A stretch of 49,294 bases of DNA from an uncultured Prevotella sp. (GTDB lineage: Bacteria; Bacteroidota; Bacteroidia; Bacteroidales; Bacteroidaceae), in contig CAJOQT010000042.1 of the NCBI GenBank assembly GCA_905236875.1, positions 1 through 49,294 on the forward strand, written 5' to 3'. Shown here one piece after another: positions 1 to 7,546 of the stretch. Numbering within the stretch: position 1 is the first letter of the stretch; every line of letters begins with the position of its first letter. A model generated the notes under the pieces. That model ran no database searches and was not told the DNA's origin. It worked only from the letters and a program-made list of their open reading frames with translations. The position numbers and the translations under genes are program-made.

Positions 1-139
1 CGTGAGCATTAGACTTTTACTCTTGGTGCCTCATCTAATTTGCCGATTTTCAGAGACAAGAATAGAAAGCTAACGCTTCTTATCTATTTGTCTTTTGTCT
101 GTTATTTATTCATACGCAATCTATCTTGAGGGTTACACA
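1..139. other. Left-edge non-coding stretch
   Basis: This AT-rich stretch downstream of hepT shows no open frame, promoter match or hairpin that I can support. Confidence 0.5.
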
Positions 140-508
140 TTATTTGTTATCCCACTGTTCCCAGTCGGTTTCAGCAAGATACTTGAGAATATACTTCTTT
201 AACTCGACAATATCACCATGAATGACTGCCCAAACCGTGTCGTTATCAACTTGGAAATACTCATGAACAAGGAAGTTACGCATGTTGGAGATGGGACGCC
301 ATTCTACTTCAGGATGAGTTTCCTTGAACAAAGGAGTAAGCATATTGACTGCTTCACCAATAATCTCGATATTCTTCACAATACCATAATATCTGAGAAC
401 ATCGGCCTCCAACTCTTCTCTTGACAGGCTTCCAGCATACTTCTCTAAGCGTTCAATAGCTTCGAGGATATGCTCTAAACGGGTTTTATCTCTAAGAGGC
501 TCTCTCAT
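140..508 (-). CDS. hepT: HepT-like RNase toxin (DUF86/HEPN family)
   Basis: This 122-residue helical protein matches the HepT/DUF86 branch of HEPN ribonucleases. The family's RX4HXY active-site motif is visible at R77-H82-Y84. In characterised MntA/HepT pairs the toxin cleaves RNA and is silenced when its partner nucleotidyltransferase adds AMP to the motif tyrosine. The gene is the second of a two-gene unit. Its start overlaps the last 17 bases of the antitoxin gene, which implies coupled translation. The active-site residues are intact, so the toxin looks functional. The family is clear; the RNA target is unknown. Confidence 0.88.
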   Translation of the reverse strand: MREPLRDKTRLEHILEAIERLEKYAGSLSREELEADVLRYYGIVKNIEIIGEAVNMLTPLFKETHPEVEWRPISNMRNFLVHEYFQVDNDTVWAVIHGDIVELKKYILKYLAETDWEQWDNK

Positions 509-785
509 AAATCAGGATTTTATCGCGGTCGGCACTCTCACGGGCAAAAGGCTTTAGGCCTTTAACTGTAACGAGGTCAACCTCAAGATTTAATAGCTCT
601 TGCAGGTCGAGATGCATACCACTGAGCTTGAACAATCCAACAGACTTATCGGGCTGAATCAGTATGTCGATATCCGAGTCTGCCGTCTGTTCACCACGGG
701 CAAAAGAGCCAAAGAGCCATGCTTTCATGACGGGCTGCGTCTTGAAGTATTCGGCTATCTGCTGTGTTATCGTCTGTGTACTCAT
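492..785 (-). CDS. mntA: MntA-like nucleotidyltransferase antitoxin
   Basis: This 97-residue minimal nucleotidyltransferase carries the GSX10DXD signature: G26-S27, then D38 and D40, the two metal-binding aspartates. In the MntA/HepT family the antitoxin AMPylates the toxin on a tyrosine next to its catalytic histidine. It is the first gene of the pair, preceded by a strong promoter on the same strand (814-845), and its end overlaps hepT. The protein is complete and short, as usual for this class. The pair stands alone between the window edge and a housekeeping gene. Confidence 0.88.
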   Translation of the reverse strand: MSTQTITQQIAEYFKTQPVMKAWLFGSFARGEQTADSDIDILIQPDKSVGLFKLSGMHLDLQELLNLEVDLVTVKGLKPFARESADRDKILIYERAS

Positions 786-813
786 TGCCTGACTATTTGA
801 TATTTATCGGTGC

Positions 814-845
814 AAATATAAAAAAATACTTCCAATATTCCAAAG
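814..845 (-). promoter_or_regulatory. Promoter of mntA-hepT
   Basis: Read on the minus strand there is TTTG (842-845), a 20-base spacer and TATATTTG (814-821). This fits the Bacteroidetes housekeeping promoter exactly and lies about 30 bases upstream of the mntA start. Confidence 0.8.
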
Positions 846-911
846 AAAAAGGATAAAAAGATAAAATAATTGTGGATTTCAGAGCTTTGGAAATGGGATT
901 TTCCGTATTCC

Positions 912-943
912 TTTGGCGGTTTGCTCATTTATTTGTAATTTTG
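912..943 (+). promoter_or_regulatory. Promoter of pepD
   Basis: TTTG (912-915), a 20-base spacer and TAATTTTG (936-943) form a consensus Bacteroidetes promoter. Transcription should start near 950, leaving a leader of about 50 bases before the ATG at 1001. Confidence 0.8.
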
Positions 944-1000
944 CGGCACAAACCGCGAAACTCGGCAGTGCCTTGGACTGTCCAATAAAGATTATGTCAT

Positions 1001-2437
1001 ATGAATGAAAAGATGATTCCTACCGAGCGAGTTTTCAGCATTTTTAGCGAGCTGAACAAGATTCCGCGTCCTTCACATCATGAGGAGCGAGTGGCCGACT
1101 ATCTGTGCCAGTTTGCAGAACGTCTGAATCTGGCGTATGAACGCGACAAAGAGAACTGCGTGGTGATACGCAAACCTGCCAGCAAGGGATATGAGGAGCA
1201 TGAGCCCATTGTGCTGCTTAACCACATGGATATGGTGTGCGTGGGCATGAGCGATCCTTTGAATACTCCTATTGAACCCTACATAGAGAATGGCTGGATG
1301 CGGGCTCGCGGTACGTCGCTCGGAGCCGATAATGGCATAGGCCTGTCGATGGCACTGGCAGTACTCGAAGATGACAGAATCGAGCATCCGGCTCTGGAAG
1401 TCATCACAACGACCAATGAAGAAGACGGCATGTCGGGAGCATCACAGCTGAGCAAGGATTTCCTGAAGGGCCGAAAAGTCATCAACCTTGACTCTGAGGA
1501 TTACGACACCATCACGACGGGTGCCGCAGGAGCCTGCTTGCAGTTCCACCGCATACCCATGAAGCGTGAGCCGGCACCTGAAGACAGAAGTTGGTATCGC
1601 ATCCGCATAGAGGGAGGACTGGGCGGACACTCTGGTGTTGACATCAACAAAGGGCGTTGTAGTGCCGTGATTCCCGTTAAGCGTTACCTCGAAATCGCCA
1701 ACAAGACTGCTGGCATCAGTATTGCCAACATTGAAATAGGCGAAGCCAATGCCTCGATTGCCTCGAAGGGCGAGATAATTGTCGGCCTTGGCCCGGAATC
1801 TTCTGTTGAGAATGAGAAGAAAGCGCTCAACGAGCTCAACGAATGGCTACGTGAGGCATTTGGAGACACCGACCCGAACATCGTATGCTGTATTGAGGCG
1901 TGCGAAGAACAGGATACGGTCATACCTGCTAACGCTATATCGTCATTGTTGTCAGGTTTGGATGTCGTACCGAATGGCGTGGTAAAGATGAGCGACGCGA
2001 TGCCAGGCACCGTAGAGACCTCGAATAACGTAGGGCGAATTTCGACGGCGGCAGACCACATCTTTGTATCTACGCATACACGCAGCTTCATCGACGACGA
2101 TATGGCGGCGCTGAGTAAACAGATTGCCGACGTCTTCAAGAAACAAGGTGCCGAATCTGAAGTCGTGATGTCGGCCCCAGCATGGCAGGAGAATCAACAG
2201 TCGCCTTTCCTGCAATTGGTCAGCAATACGTTCCAGGATGTGCTGGGCTGGCGTCCGCGTATGGTGGCTATGCACTTTGTGCTCGAAGCAGGATTCTTTG
2301 TGCAGCATTATCCAGGCATTCAGATTGCCAGTATTGGTCCTCGTATCGTGGAACCTCACTCAACAAGTGAACGAGTCGAACTCTCAACCATAGAAGATAT
2401 CTGGAAAGTTCTCATAGAGCTCTTAAAGCGATTATGA
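1001..2437 (+). CDS. pepD: Aminoacyl-histidine dipeptidase (peptidase M20 family)
   Basis: A 478-residue cytosolic metallo-dipeptidase of the PepD branch of family M20, which cleaves Xaa-His and other unblocked dipeptides. Visible metal-site and catalytic motifs are H75-x-D77, D110 in LGADNGIGL, the E140-E141 pair in NEEDGMSG, the GGLGGHSGVDI dimerisation/substrate segment, and a late histidine in PHSTSERVEL. The length matches family members of about 480 residues. It is transcribed alone from a consensus promoter and converges with hemW. A dipeptidase fits the peptide-fermenting metabolism of Bacteroidales. Confidence 0.95.
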   Translation: MNEKMIPTERVFSIFSELNKIPRPSHHEERVADYLCQFAERLNLAYERDKENCVVIRKPASKGYEEHEPIVLLNHMDMVCVGMSDPLNTPIEPYIENGWMRARGTSLGADNGIGLSMALAVLEDDRIEHPALEVITTTNEEDGMSGASQLSKDFLKGRKVINLDSEDYDTITTGAAGACLQFHRIPMKREPAPEDRSWYRIRIEGGLGGHSGVDINKGRCSAVIPVKRYLEIANKTAGISIANIEIGEANASIASKGEIIVGLGPESSVENEKKALNELNEWLREAFGDTDPNIVCCIEACEEQDTVIPANAISSLLSGLDVVPNGVVKMSDAMPGTVETSNNVGRISTAADHIFVSTHTRSFIDDDMAALSKQIADVFKKQGAESEVVMSAPAWQENQQSPFLQLVSNTFQDVLGWRPRMVAMHFVLEAGFFVQHYPGIQIASIGPRIVEPHSTSERVELSTIEDIWKVLIELLKRL

Positions 2438-2480
2438 TGGGATTAATGAGAAGGTGTTCGAGGATCCGTGCCTTTTGAGC

Positions 2481-3674
2481 TCAGACGTTCATCAGTTCGC
2501 TCATCACCATATCGCTGACAAAGAGCCCCTTGCGAGTAAGGACTATACGAGAACCGTCAAGCTTGAGCAGCCCGTCGTCCAAGAAACGGCGGGCGTTTTT
2601 CATGCAATAGTCACGCTGCTCGTCGGGTAGGGTAGTGAGGTCCAATCCTTCGCAAGTGCGAAGTGCTACGGTAATGCGATCGTTGTAGCGTGTCCATCCC
2701 ACAATCTCTTCACTGTCCTCTATGGGCGATTGTCCGTTTTCTACACGACGGATGTACTCCTTCAGGTCGGCGATGTTCCACGAGCGATGATGTCCGTCGT
2801 AGGAATGGGCAGCGGCACCCAGTCCGATGTACGGTACATCATTCCAGTAACTGCTATTGTGTTGCGAGCGGTAGCCGTGCTTGGCAAAGTTAGAGATTTC
2901 GTAATGTTCGTAGCCAGCGGCTGCCAGGCGGTCTGTCAGCAGTTCGTACATCGCTCGCTCTAACTCTTCAGACCCACCTAAATCCTCCCTGTCGAGTGAG
3001 GACTTTAATTCTCCCCCTAAACAGGGGGAGTCAGAGGGGGTCTTTATCATCTCATAGAGCACCGTTCCCTCTTCAATCATCAGGCAGTAGGCAGAGAGAT
3101 GTTCCACGTTCAGGGCTATTGCTGCATCAATGTCGCGTTCCCAGTCAGACAGGCTCTCACCTGGGAAGCCATACATCAGGTCGATGCTGATGTTCAGGAT
3201 GCCTGCTCGTCGTAACCGTTCTACGGCCTTCGTGACCTGTTGTGTCGTGTGGCGACGGTTCAGGAATCGCAGCCGCTGGTCGTCGAAAGTCTGTGCGCCC
3301 ATGCTCACGCGGTTGATGGGAAGCTGTGACAATGCCTCGGCATATTCCTCCGTCACGTCGTCAGGGTTACACTCGATGGTGACTTCAAGCCTCCTTCCGT
3401 CCCCCTCCAAAGAGAGGGGGAGCCGGTACACCTTATTAATATATAAAAAGAGCTGTTCCAGCTGCCTGACGGTCAATTGGCTCGGTGTTCCGCCTCCAAA
3501 GTAAACGGTCTCGATACTTCCCATCTTTTTGGAGGGGAGTGAGGCGATGCTTTCCATCTCACGGCATACTGCATCTACGTAACGTTGACGCAGATCCAGC
3601 AAGGTCGTTGAGTAGAATGCACAGTACGTACAACGGCTCCTGCAGAATGGGATATGAATATATAGTCCTGCCAC
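2481..3674 (-). CDS. hemW: Radical SAM heme chaperone / coproporphyrinogen III oxidase-like protein HemW
   Basis: A 397-residue radical SAM protein. The N-terminal GLYIHIPFC segment leads into the CX3CX2C iron-sulfur motif (CRSRCTYC). YFGGGTPS, NPDD and YEHYEISNFA follow, all typical of HemW, which handles heme rather than decarboxylating coproporphyrinogen. The start is a GTG at 3672-3674; it cannot be later because the cysteine motif lies immediately after it. The coding sequence contains a 72-base GC-rich palindromic element in frame (2971-3042, about residues 212-235) and a smaller CCCCCTC/GAGGGGG remnant near 3390-3425 (about residues 84-94). Both lie in variable loops, so the enzyme is probably active. 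Confidence 0.92.
   Translation of the reverse strand: MAGLYIHIPFCRSRCTYCAFYSTTLLDLRQRYVDAVCREMESIASLPSKKMGSIETVYFGGGTPSQLTVRQLEQLFLYINKVYRLPLSLEGDGRRLEVTIECNPDDVTEEYAEALSQLPINRVSMGAQTFDDQRLRFLNRRHTTQQVTKAVERLRRAGILNISIDLMYGFPGESLSDWERDIDAAIALNVEHLSAYCLMIEEGTVLYEMIKTPSDSPCLGGELKSSLDREDLGGSEELERAMYELLTDRLAAAGYEHYEISNFAKHGYRSQHNSSYWNDVPYIGLGAAAHSYDGHHRSWNIADLKEYIRRVENGQSPIEDSEEIVGWTRYNDRITVALRTCEGLDLTTLPDEQRDYCMKNARRFLDDGLLKLDGSRIVLTRKGLFVSDMVMSELMNV
2971..3042. repeat. In-frame 72-base palindromic element inside hemW
   Basis: The segment begins GACCC and ends GGGTC. It contains the inner hairpin CTCCCCCT-aaac-AGGGGGAG and is exactly 24 codons long, so the hemW frame is kept. It encodes a Ser/Gly/Leu/Asp-rich stretch unlike the surrounding HemW sequence, between the MIKTP and EELERAMYEL segments. 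A segment of similar layout occurs in ligA (32470-32542). This looks like a small non-coding mobile or palindromic repeat tolerated in a surface loop. Confidence 0.7.
3390..3425. repeat. Short palindromic remnant inside hemW
   Basis: CCCCCTC and GAGGGGG flank a short loop and encode a basic/acidic Leu-rich loop (SLEGDGRRLE) that extends the region before VTIECNPDD. The composition resembles the larger element at 2971-3042. It may be a second, shortened copy. Confidence 0.45.
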
Positions 3675-3684
3675 TTTTGGGGGA

Positions 3685-3717
3685 CAAAGATAATGCTTTC
3701 TTTGGAAATATTCCTAA
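3685..3717 (-). promoter_or_regulatory. Probable hemW promoter with a very short leader
   Basis: On the minus strand TATCTTTG (3685-3692) is a perfect -7 element; the -33 match is weak (TTAG at 3714-3717, 21-base spacer). The predicted transcription start is only about 4-7 bases upstream of the GTG start codon, so the mRNA would be nearly leaderless. Confidence 0.5.
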
Positions 3718-3742
3718 TTTTGCTTAATATTTGGTGCTTTTT

Positions 3743-3774
3743 CTTGGTGCTTTGACGAATTGTTTGTAATTTCG
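3743..3774 (+). promoter_or_regulatory. Probable promoter of the EF-G paralogue gene
   Basis: CTTG (3743-3746), a 20-base spacer and TAATTTCG (3767-3774) fit the Bacteroidetes promoter with one mismatch in each box. The leader to the ATG at 3856 would be about 75 bases. The imperfect boxes leave room for activator dependence. Confidence 0.45.
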
Positions 3775-3855
3775 GGCACTTTTTGCGACAGGATGCGTCT
3801 CTGATGTGTCCGAAAGGGAGTGATTAGTAATATAATAAACCTAAAATAAGTAAAT

Positions 3856-6015
3856 ATGAAAATTTATCAAACTAACGAGATCAAGAACATTGCACTCATT
3901 GGCAGTGCGGGTAGCGGCAAGACCACTCTTGCCGAAGCAATGCTTTTCGAAGCTGGTATCATTAAGCGTCGTGGCACGGTAGAAGGCAAGAATACCGTCA
4001 GCGACTATTTCCCCGTAGAGCAGGAATACGGTTATTCCGTCTTCTCGACAGTCTTCCATACGGAATGGAACGGCAAGAAGCTCAACATCATCGACTGCCC
4101 GGGCAGTGACGACTTCGTAGGCGGTGCTATCACGGCACTGAATGTCACCGACCAGGCCCTTATCCTCGTCAACGGACAGTATGGTCCTGAGGTGGGTACG
4201 ATGAATGCATTCCGTAACACGGAAAAGCTGAAGAAGCCTGTTATCTTCCTGGTTAACCAGCTTGACCGCGACAACTGCGACTTCGACCAGATCCTGGGTC
4301 AGCTGCGCGAGATCTACGGTCCCAACTGCGTTCCCGTACAGTATCCTATCGCTACTGGTGCCGGTTTCAACAGCGTCATTGACGTGCTGCTGATGAAGAA
4401 GTATTCCTGGAAGCCCGAAGGTGGCGCTCCTATCATCGAGGATATTCCTGCCGACCAGCTGGACAAGGCCAAGGAGATGAAGGCTGCCCTCGTCGAGGCC
4501 GCTGCTGCCGGTGACGACGAACTGATGGAGAAGTTCTTCGAGACAGAGGACCTTACAGAAGACGAGATGCGTGAGGGTATCCGCAAGGGTCTGGTGACAC
4601 GTTCCATCTTCCCCGTATTCTGCGTATGTGCAGGTCGTGACATGGGTGTTCGCCGTCTGATGGAGTTCCTTGGCAATGTGGTTCCGTTCGTCAGCGAGAT
4701 GCCTGTTGTGAAGAATACGGCAGGAACGGATATTCCGGCTGATGCCTCTGCTCCCACATCGCTTTACTTCTTCAAGACGGGTGTCGAGCCTCACATCGGT
4801 GAAGTGTCTTATTTCAAGGTGATGAGTGGTTCTGTGAAGACCGGCGACGACCTGACCAATGCCGACCGTGGTTCGAAGGAGCGCATCGGAACGCTGTATG
4901 CATGTGCCGGTGCCAACCGTATCCAGGTTGATGAGCTGGTAGCTGGCGACATCGGCTGCACGGTGAAGCTGAAGGACGTGAAGACTGGCAATACGCTGAA
5001 TGGCAAGGAAGTTGATTACAAGTTCGACTTCATCAAATATCCTAACTCGAAGTTCTCTCGTGCCATCAAGGCTGTCAATGAGAGTGAGACTGAGAAGATG
5101 ATGGCTGCCTTGCAGAAGATGCGTCAGGAAGACCCGACATGGGTTGTTGAACAGTCGAAGGAGCTTCGTCAGATTATCGTTCATGGTCAGGGTGAGTTCC
5201 ACCTGCGTACCCTGAAGTGGCGTATGGAGAACAACGAGAAGATCCAGATAGAATATCAGGAGCCGAAGATTCCTTATCGTGAGACCATTACGAAGATGGC
5301 CCGTGCCGACTACCGTCACAAGAAGCAGTCGGGTGGTGCCGGACAGTTTGGTGAGGTGCATCTGATTCTGGAGCCTTACACCGAGGGTATGCCCGATCCG
5401 ACGTCGTTCACCATCAACGGTCAGGAGTTCAAGATGAACATCAAGGGCAAGGAAGAGAAAGACCTGGAATGGGGTGGCAAGCTCGTATTCATCAACAGCG
5501 TTGTGGGCGGTGCCATCGATACACGCTTCATGCCCGCTATCCTGAAGGGTGTGATGGAGCGTATGGAACAGGGTCCGTTGACCGGCTCTTATGCCCGTGA
5601 CGTCCGCGTCATCGTCTATGACGGTAAGATGCACCCCGTTGACTCCAATGAACTCTCGTTCATGCTGGCAGCACGTAACGCCTTCTCTGCAGCCTTCAAG
5701 GAGGCAGGCCCGAAGGTGCTGGAGCCTATCTATGACCTGGAGGTTCTCGTGCCCGCCGACTACATGGGTGACGTGATGAGTGACCTGCAGGGTCGTCGTG
5801 CCATCATTATGGGTATGGACTCTGAGGCAGGTTATCAGAAGCTCAATGCCAAGATTCCTCTGAAGGAACTGGCCAGCTACTCCATTGCCCTCTCTTCGCT
5901 GACTGGTGGCCGTGCATCGTTCACCACAAGCTTCTCCAGCTACGAGCTCGTTCCGAACGATATCCAGCAGGAGCTGATCAAGCAGCATGAGGCTGAGATG
6001 AAGGAAGAGGATTAA
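3856..6015 (+). CDS. fusA2: Elongation factor G paralogue (EF-G2 type) with non-canonical GTPase site
   Basis: A 719-residue protein spanning all five EF-G domains, so it should act in ribosomal translocation. The P-loop GSAGSGKTT (residues 16-24) is intact. Other GTPase motifs are altered: switch II reads D80-C-P-G-S84 where canonical EF-G has the catalytic histidine after DxPG; switch I reads YGYSV where RGITI is usual; and the NKxD motif is NQLD (134-137). A Bacteroides thetaiotaomicron EF-G2 has been reported to support translation without GTP hydrolysis during starvation and gut colonisation, and this protein fits that class. The gene is alone, followed by a hairpin. A canonical EF-G is presumably encoded elsewhere. 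Confidence 0.9.
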   Translation: MKIYQTNEIKNIALIGSAGSGKTTLAEAMLFEAGIIKRRGTVEGKNTVSDYFPVEQEYGYSVFSTVFHTEWNGKKLNIIDCPGSDDFVGGAITALNVTDQALILVNGQYGPEVGTMNAFRNTEKLKKPVIFLVNQLDRDNCDFDQILGQLREIYGPNCVPVQYPIATGAGFNSVIDVLLMKKYSWKPEGGAPIIEDIPADQLDKAKEMKAALVEAAAAGDDELMEKFFETEDLTEDEMREGIRKGLVTRSIFPVFCVCAGRDMGVRRLMEFLGNVVPFVSEMPVVKNTAGTDIPADASAPTSLYFFKTGVEPHIGEVSYFKVMSGSVKTGDDLTNADRGSKERIGTLYACAGANRIQVDELVAGDIGCTVKLKDVKTGNTLNGKEVDYKFDFIKYPNSKFSRAIKAVNESETEKMMAALQKMRQEDPTWVVEQSKELRQIIVHGQGEFHLRTLKWRMENNEKIQIEYQEPKIPYRETITKMARADYRHKKQSGGAGQFGEVHLILEPYTEGMPDPTSFTINGQEFKMNIKGKEEKDLEWGGKLVFINSVVGGAIDTRFMPAILKGVMERMEQGPLTGSYARDVRVIVYDGKMHPVDSNELSFMLAARNAFSAAFKEAGPKVLEPIYDLEVLVPADYMGDVMSDLQGRRAIIMGMDSEAGYQKLNAKIPLKELASYSIALSSLTGGRASFTTSFSSYELVPNDIQQELIKQHEAEMKEED

Positions 6016-6034
6016 TATCTTCTCAATCTGTAAA

Positions 6035-6071
6035 TTAAGGGAAGCTTAGGCATCGGCCATGCTTCCCTTAA
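6035..6071 (+). terminator. Hairpin downstream of the EF-G paralogue
   Basis: TTAAGGGAAGC (6035-6045) pairs with GCTTCCCTTAA (6061-6071), an 11-bp stem with a 15-base loop, 20 bases after the stop codon. There is no clear T-run after it, so termination is likely but not certain. Confidence 0.6.
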
Positions 6072-6123
6072 ACGACTAAACAAGACAAGGATAAAAAGAC
6101 ATCATCCATTAATTTATCAGCTT

Positions 6124-7419
6124 ATGAACAAGAAAGTATTATCGATTACGATGTGCCTGTTGATGGCGGTGTTTACCGACATGGCAGCTCAGGGAATTTT
6201 CTCGCGTATAGGCAAGCGTGTCCAGAATCGTATTGAGAATCGTGTCAACCAGACCATCGACAATGCCGTTGACGGAGCTGTTGACGATGCTGCCAATGCT
6301 GCGACTGATGTGGTGACGGGCGATGGTGACGAGCCTGTGGTGGCTGATCCGGAAGGAACGGCTGAAGAACCCGTAACCGCTGAGGCTGGTGCTGTGAAGA
6401 ACGACTTCAAGCGCGGTAGCGTCATCATGTTCCAGGACGACCTGGCTGGTGAGCAGGTGGGCGAATTCCCCTCGAAGTGGGATCTCGTTCGCGGTAATGC
6501 CGAGGTGGCCACCATCAACGGAGTGAAGTGTATTGCCCTTGTTGATGGCGACGGATGGATAACACCGTTGGTCAAGGGAGGCATCAAGAACTACTTGGGC
6601 GATGAGTTCACTGTGGAGTATGACATGCTGTTCGACGACCGTCCCAAGGACGGAGCACCAAGCATTGAGCTCGACATCATGAACGAGAACGAGCGTCATG
6701 ACCATGAGTTGTTTACTATAACCTATTATATGGGATATGACAAGCAGACCATAGACTGCGACTACGTACGTCCTGATGCTGAAGGCTTTACTGACAGACA
6801 GGGTCATTCCACAGCGCGTGACGTCTGTGTCATTAACGATGCTCGCTGGCACCACTTTGCTCTGTCGTTCAACAAGCGTGCCATCAAGTTCTATGTCGAT
6901 GGCAAGCGTGTCATCAACGTGCCGAACGCCAAGGCGGGGGCAGGCTGGCTGACGCTGTGGTCCGGTCACATGGATCAGCGTCCTACATACGTCAAGAACA
7001 TCGTCATTGCCAAAGGTGCCGTTGATCTCTATGAGCGTAACGCCACTGATATGTCGGCTGTGGAGCGTGCCATTGCCGAGACGGGTAAGTTCGTGACCAA
7101 CAATATCCTGTTCGAGACGGGTAAGGCAGAGTTGAAGCCGGAGTCGATGGCTGAGATTCAGAAGATTGCCGACTACATGAAGAAGAATCCAAGTGTTCGC
7201 TTTGAGGTTCAGGGACATACCGACAATCAGGGTTCTGACGCTGTCAACGACCCGCTGTCACAGGCTCGTGCCGAGGCAGTGGTGAAGGCACTTGTCGGTC
7301 TGGGTTGCGACGAGTTCAACCTGCGTGCCGTAGGTAAGGGCTCGCATGAGCCTGTGGCTCCCAACACTACTGACGAGGGACGTGCCAAGAACCGCCGCGT
7401 GGAGTTCATCAAGAAGTAA
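6124..7419 (+). CDS. Secreted OmpA-domain protein with a LamG-like middle domain
   Basis: A 431-residue envelope protein. A signal peptide ends near AAQG (about residue 23). An amphipathic stretch rich in Arg, Asn and Ile follows, then an acidic Ala/Val/Glu linker. The middle (about 100-305) looks like a concanavalin/LamG-type beta sandwich, with the line RWHHFALSFNKRAIKFYVDGKRV typical of that fold seen here in part. The last 110 residues are an OmpA C-terminal domain (ILFETGKAELKPES, QGHTDNQGSD, LSQARAEAVV, AKNRRVEF), which binds peptidoglycan. It is probably an outer-membrane-to-cell-wall tether; the ligand of the middle domain is unknown. Confidence 0.85.
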   Translation: MNKKVLSITMCLLMAVFTDMAAQGIFSRIGKRVQNRIENRVNQTIDNAVDGAVDDAANAATDVVTGDGDEPVVADPEGTAEEPVTAEAGAVKNDFKRGSVIMFQDDLAGEQVGEFPSKWDLVRGNAEVATINGVKCIALVDGDGWITPLVKGGIKNYLGDEFTVEYDMLFDDRPKDGAPSIELDIMNENERHDHELFTITYYMGYDKQTIDCDYVRPDAEGFTDRQGHSTARDVCVINDARWHHFALSFNKRAIKFYVDGKRVINVPNAKAGAGWLTLWSGHMDQRPTYVKNIVIAKGAVDLYERNATDMSAVERAIAETGKFVTNNILFETGKAELKPESMAEIQKIADYMKKNPSVRFEVQGHTDNQGSDAVNDPLSQARAEAVVKALVGLGCDEFNLRAVGKGSHEPVAPNTTDEGRAKNRRVEFIKK

Positions 7420-7440
7420 AGCGCGAACATTGTAGTTTAT

Positions 7441-7484
7441 CAGACACAAAGAGGGTGACCGATTGGTCACCCTCTTTGTGTCTG
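7441..7484. terminator. Perfect 20-bp inverted repeat, bidirectional terminator
   Basis: CAGACACAAAGAGGGTGACC (7441-7460) and its exact reverse complement (7465-7484) are separated by GATT. It lies between the converging OmpA-domain gene and htpG and can stop transcription from both sides. Confidence 0.8.
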
Positions 7485-7487
7485 GAT

Positions 7488-7540
7488 CAGGCGGCAGAAC
7501 CGCCTGACGCACTTTATCATCTGGCAGGCGAACCGCCTGC
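7488..7540. repeat. Two similar small hairpins beside the terminator
   Basis: CAGGCGG(7488-7494)/CCGCCTG(7500-7506) and GCAGGCG(7524-7530)/CGCCTGC(7534-7540) form two small hairpins. Each contains GAACCGCCTG followed closely by CACTT, so they look like two diverged copies of one unit. They lie just downstream of the htpG stop codon and may protect the 3' end of that mRNA. Confidence 0.55.
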
Positions 7541-7546
7541 ACTTAT

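Noticed and set aside
3841..5988. A 715-residue open frame antisense to the EF-G paralogue
   Set aside because: It exactly shadows a recognised gene, has a His/Thr/Leu-rich composition produced by codon bias on the other strand, and shows no known motif.
6139..7218. A 359-residue open frame antisense to the OmpA-domain gene
   Set aside because: No motif or promoter; the sense strand encodes a clear OmpA domain.
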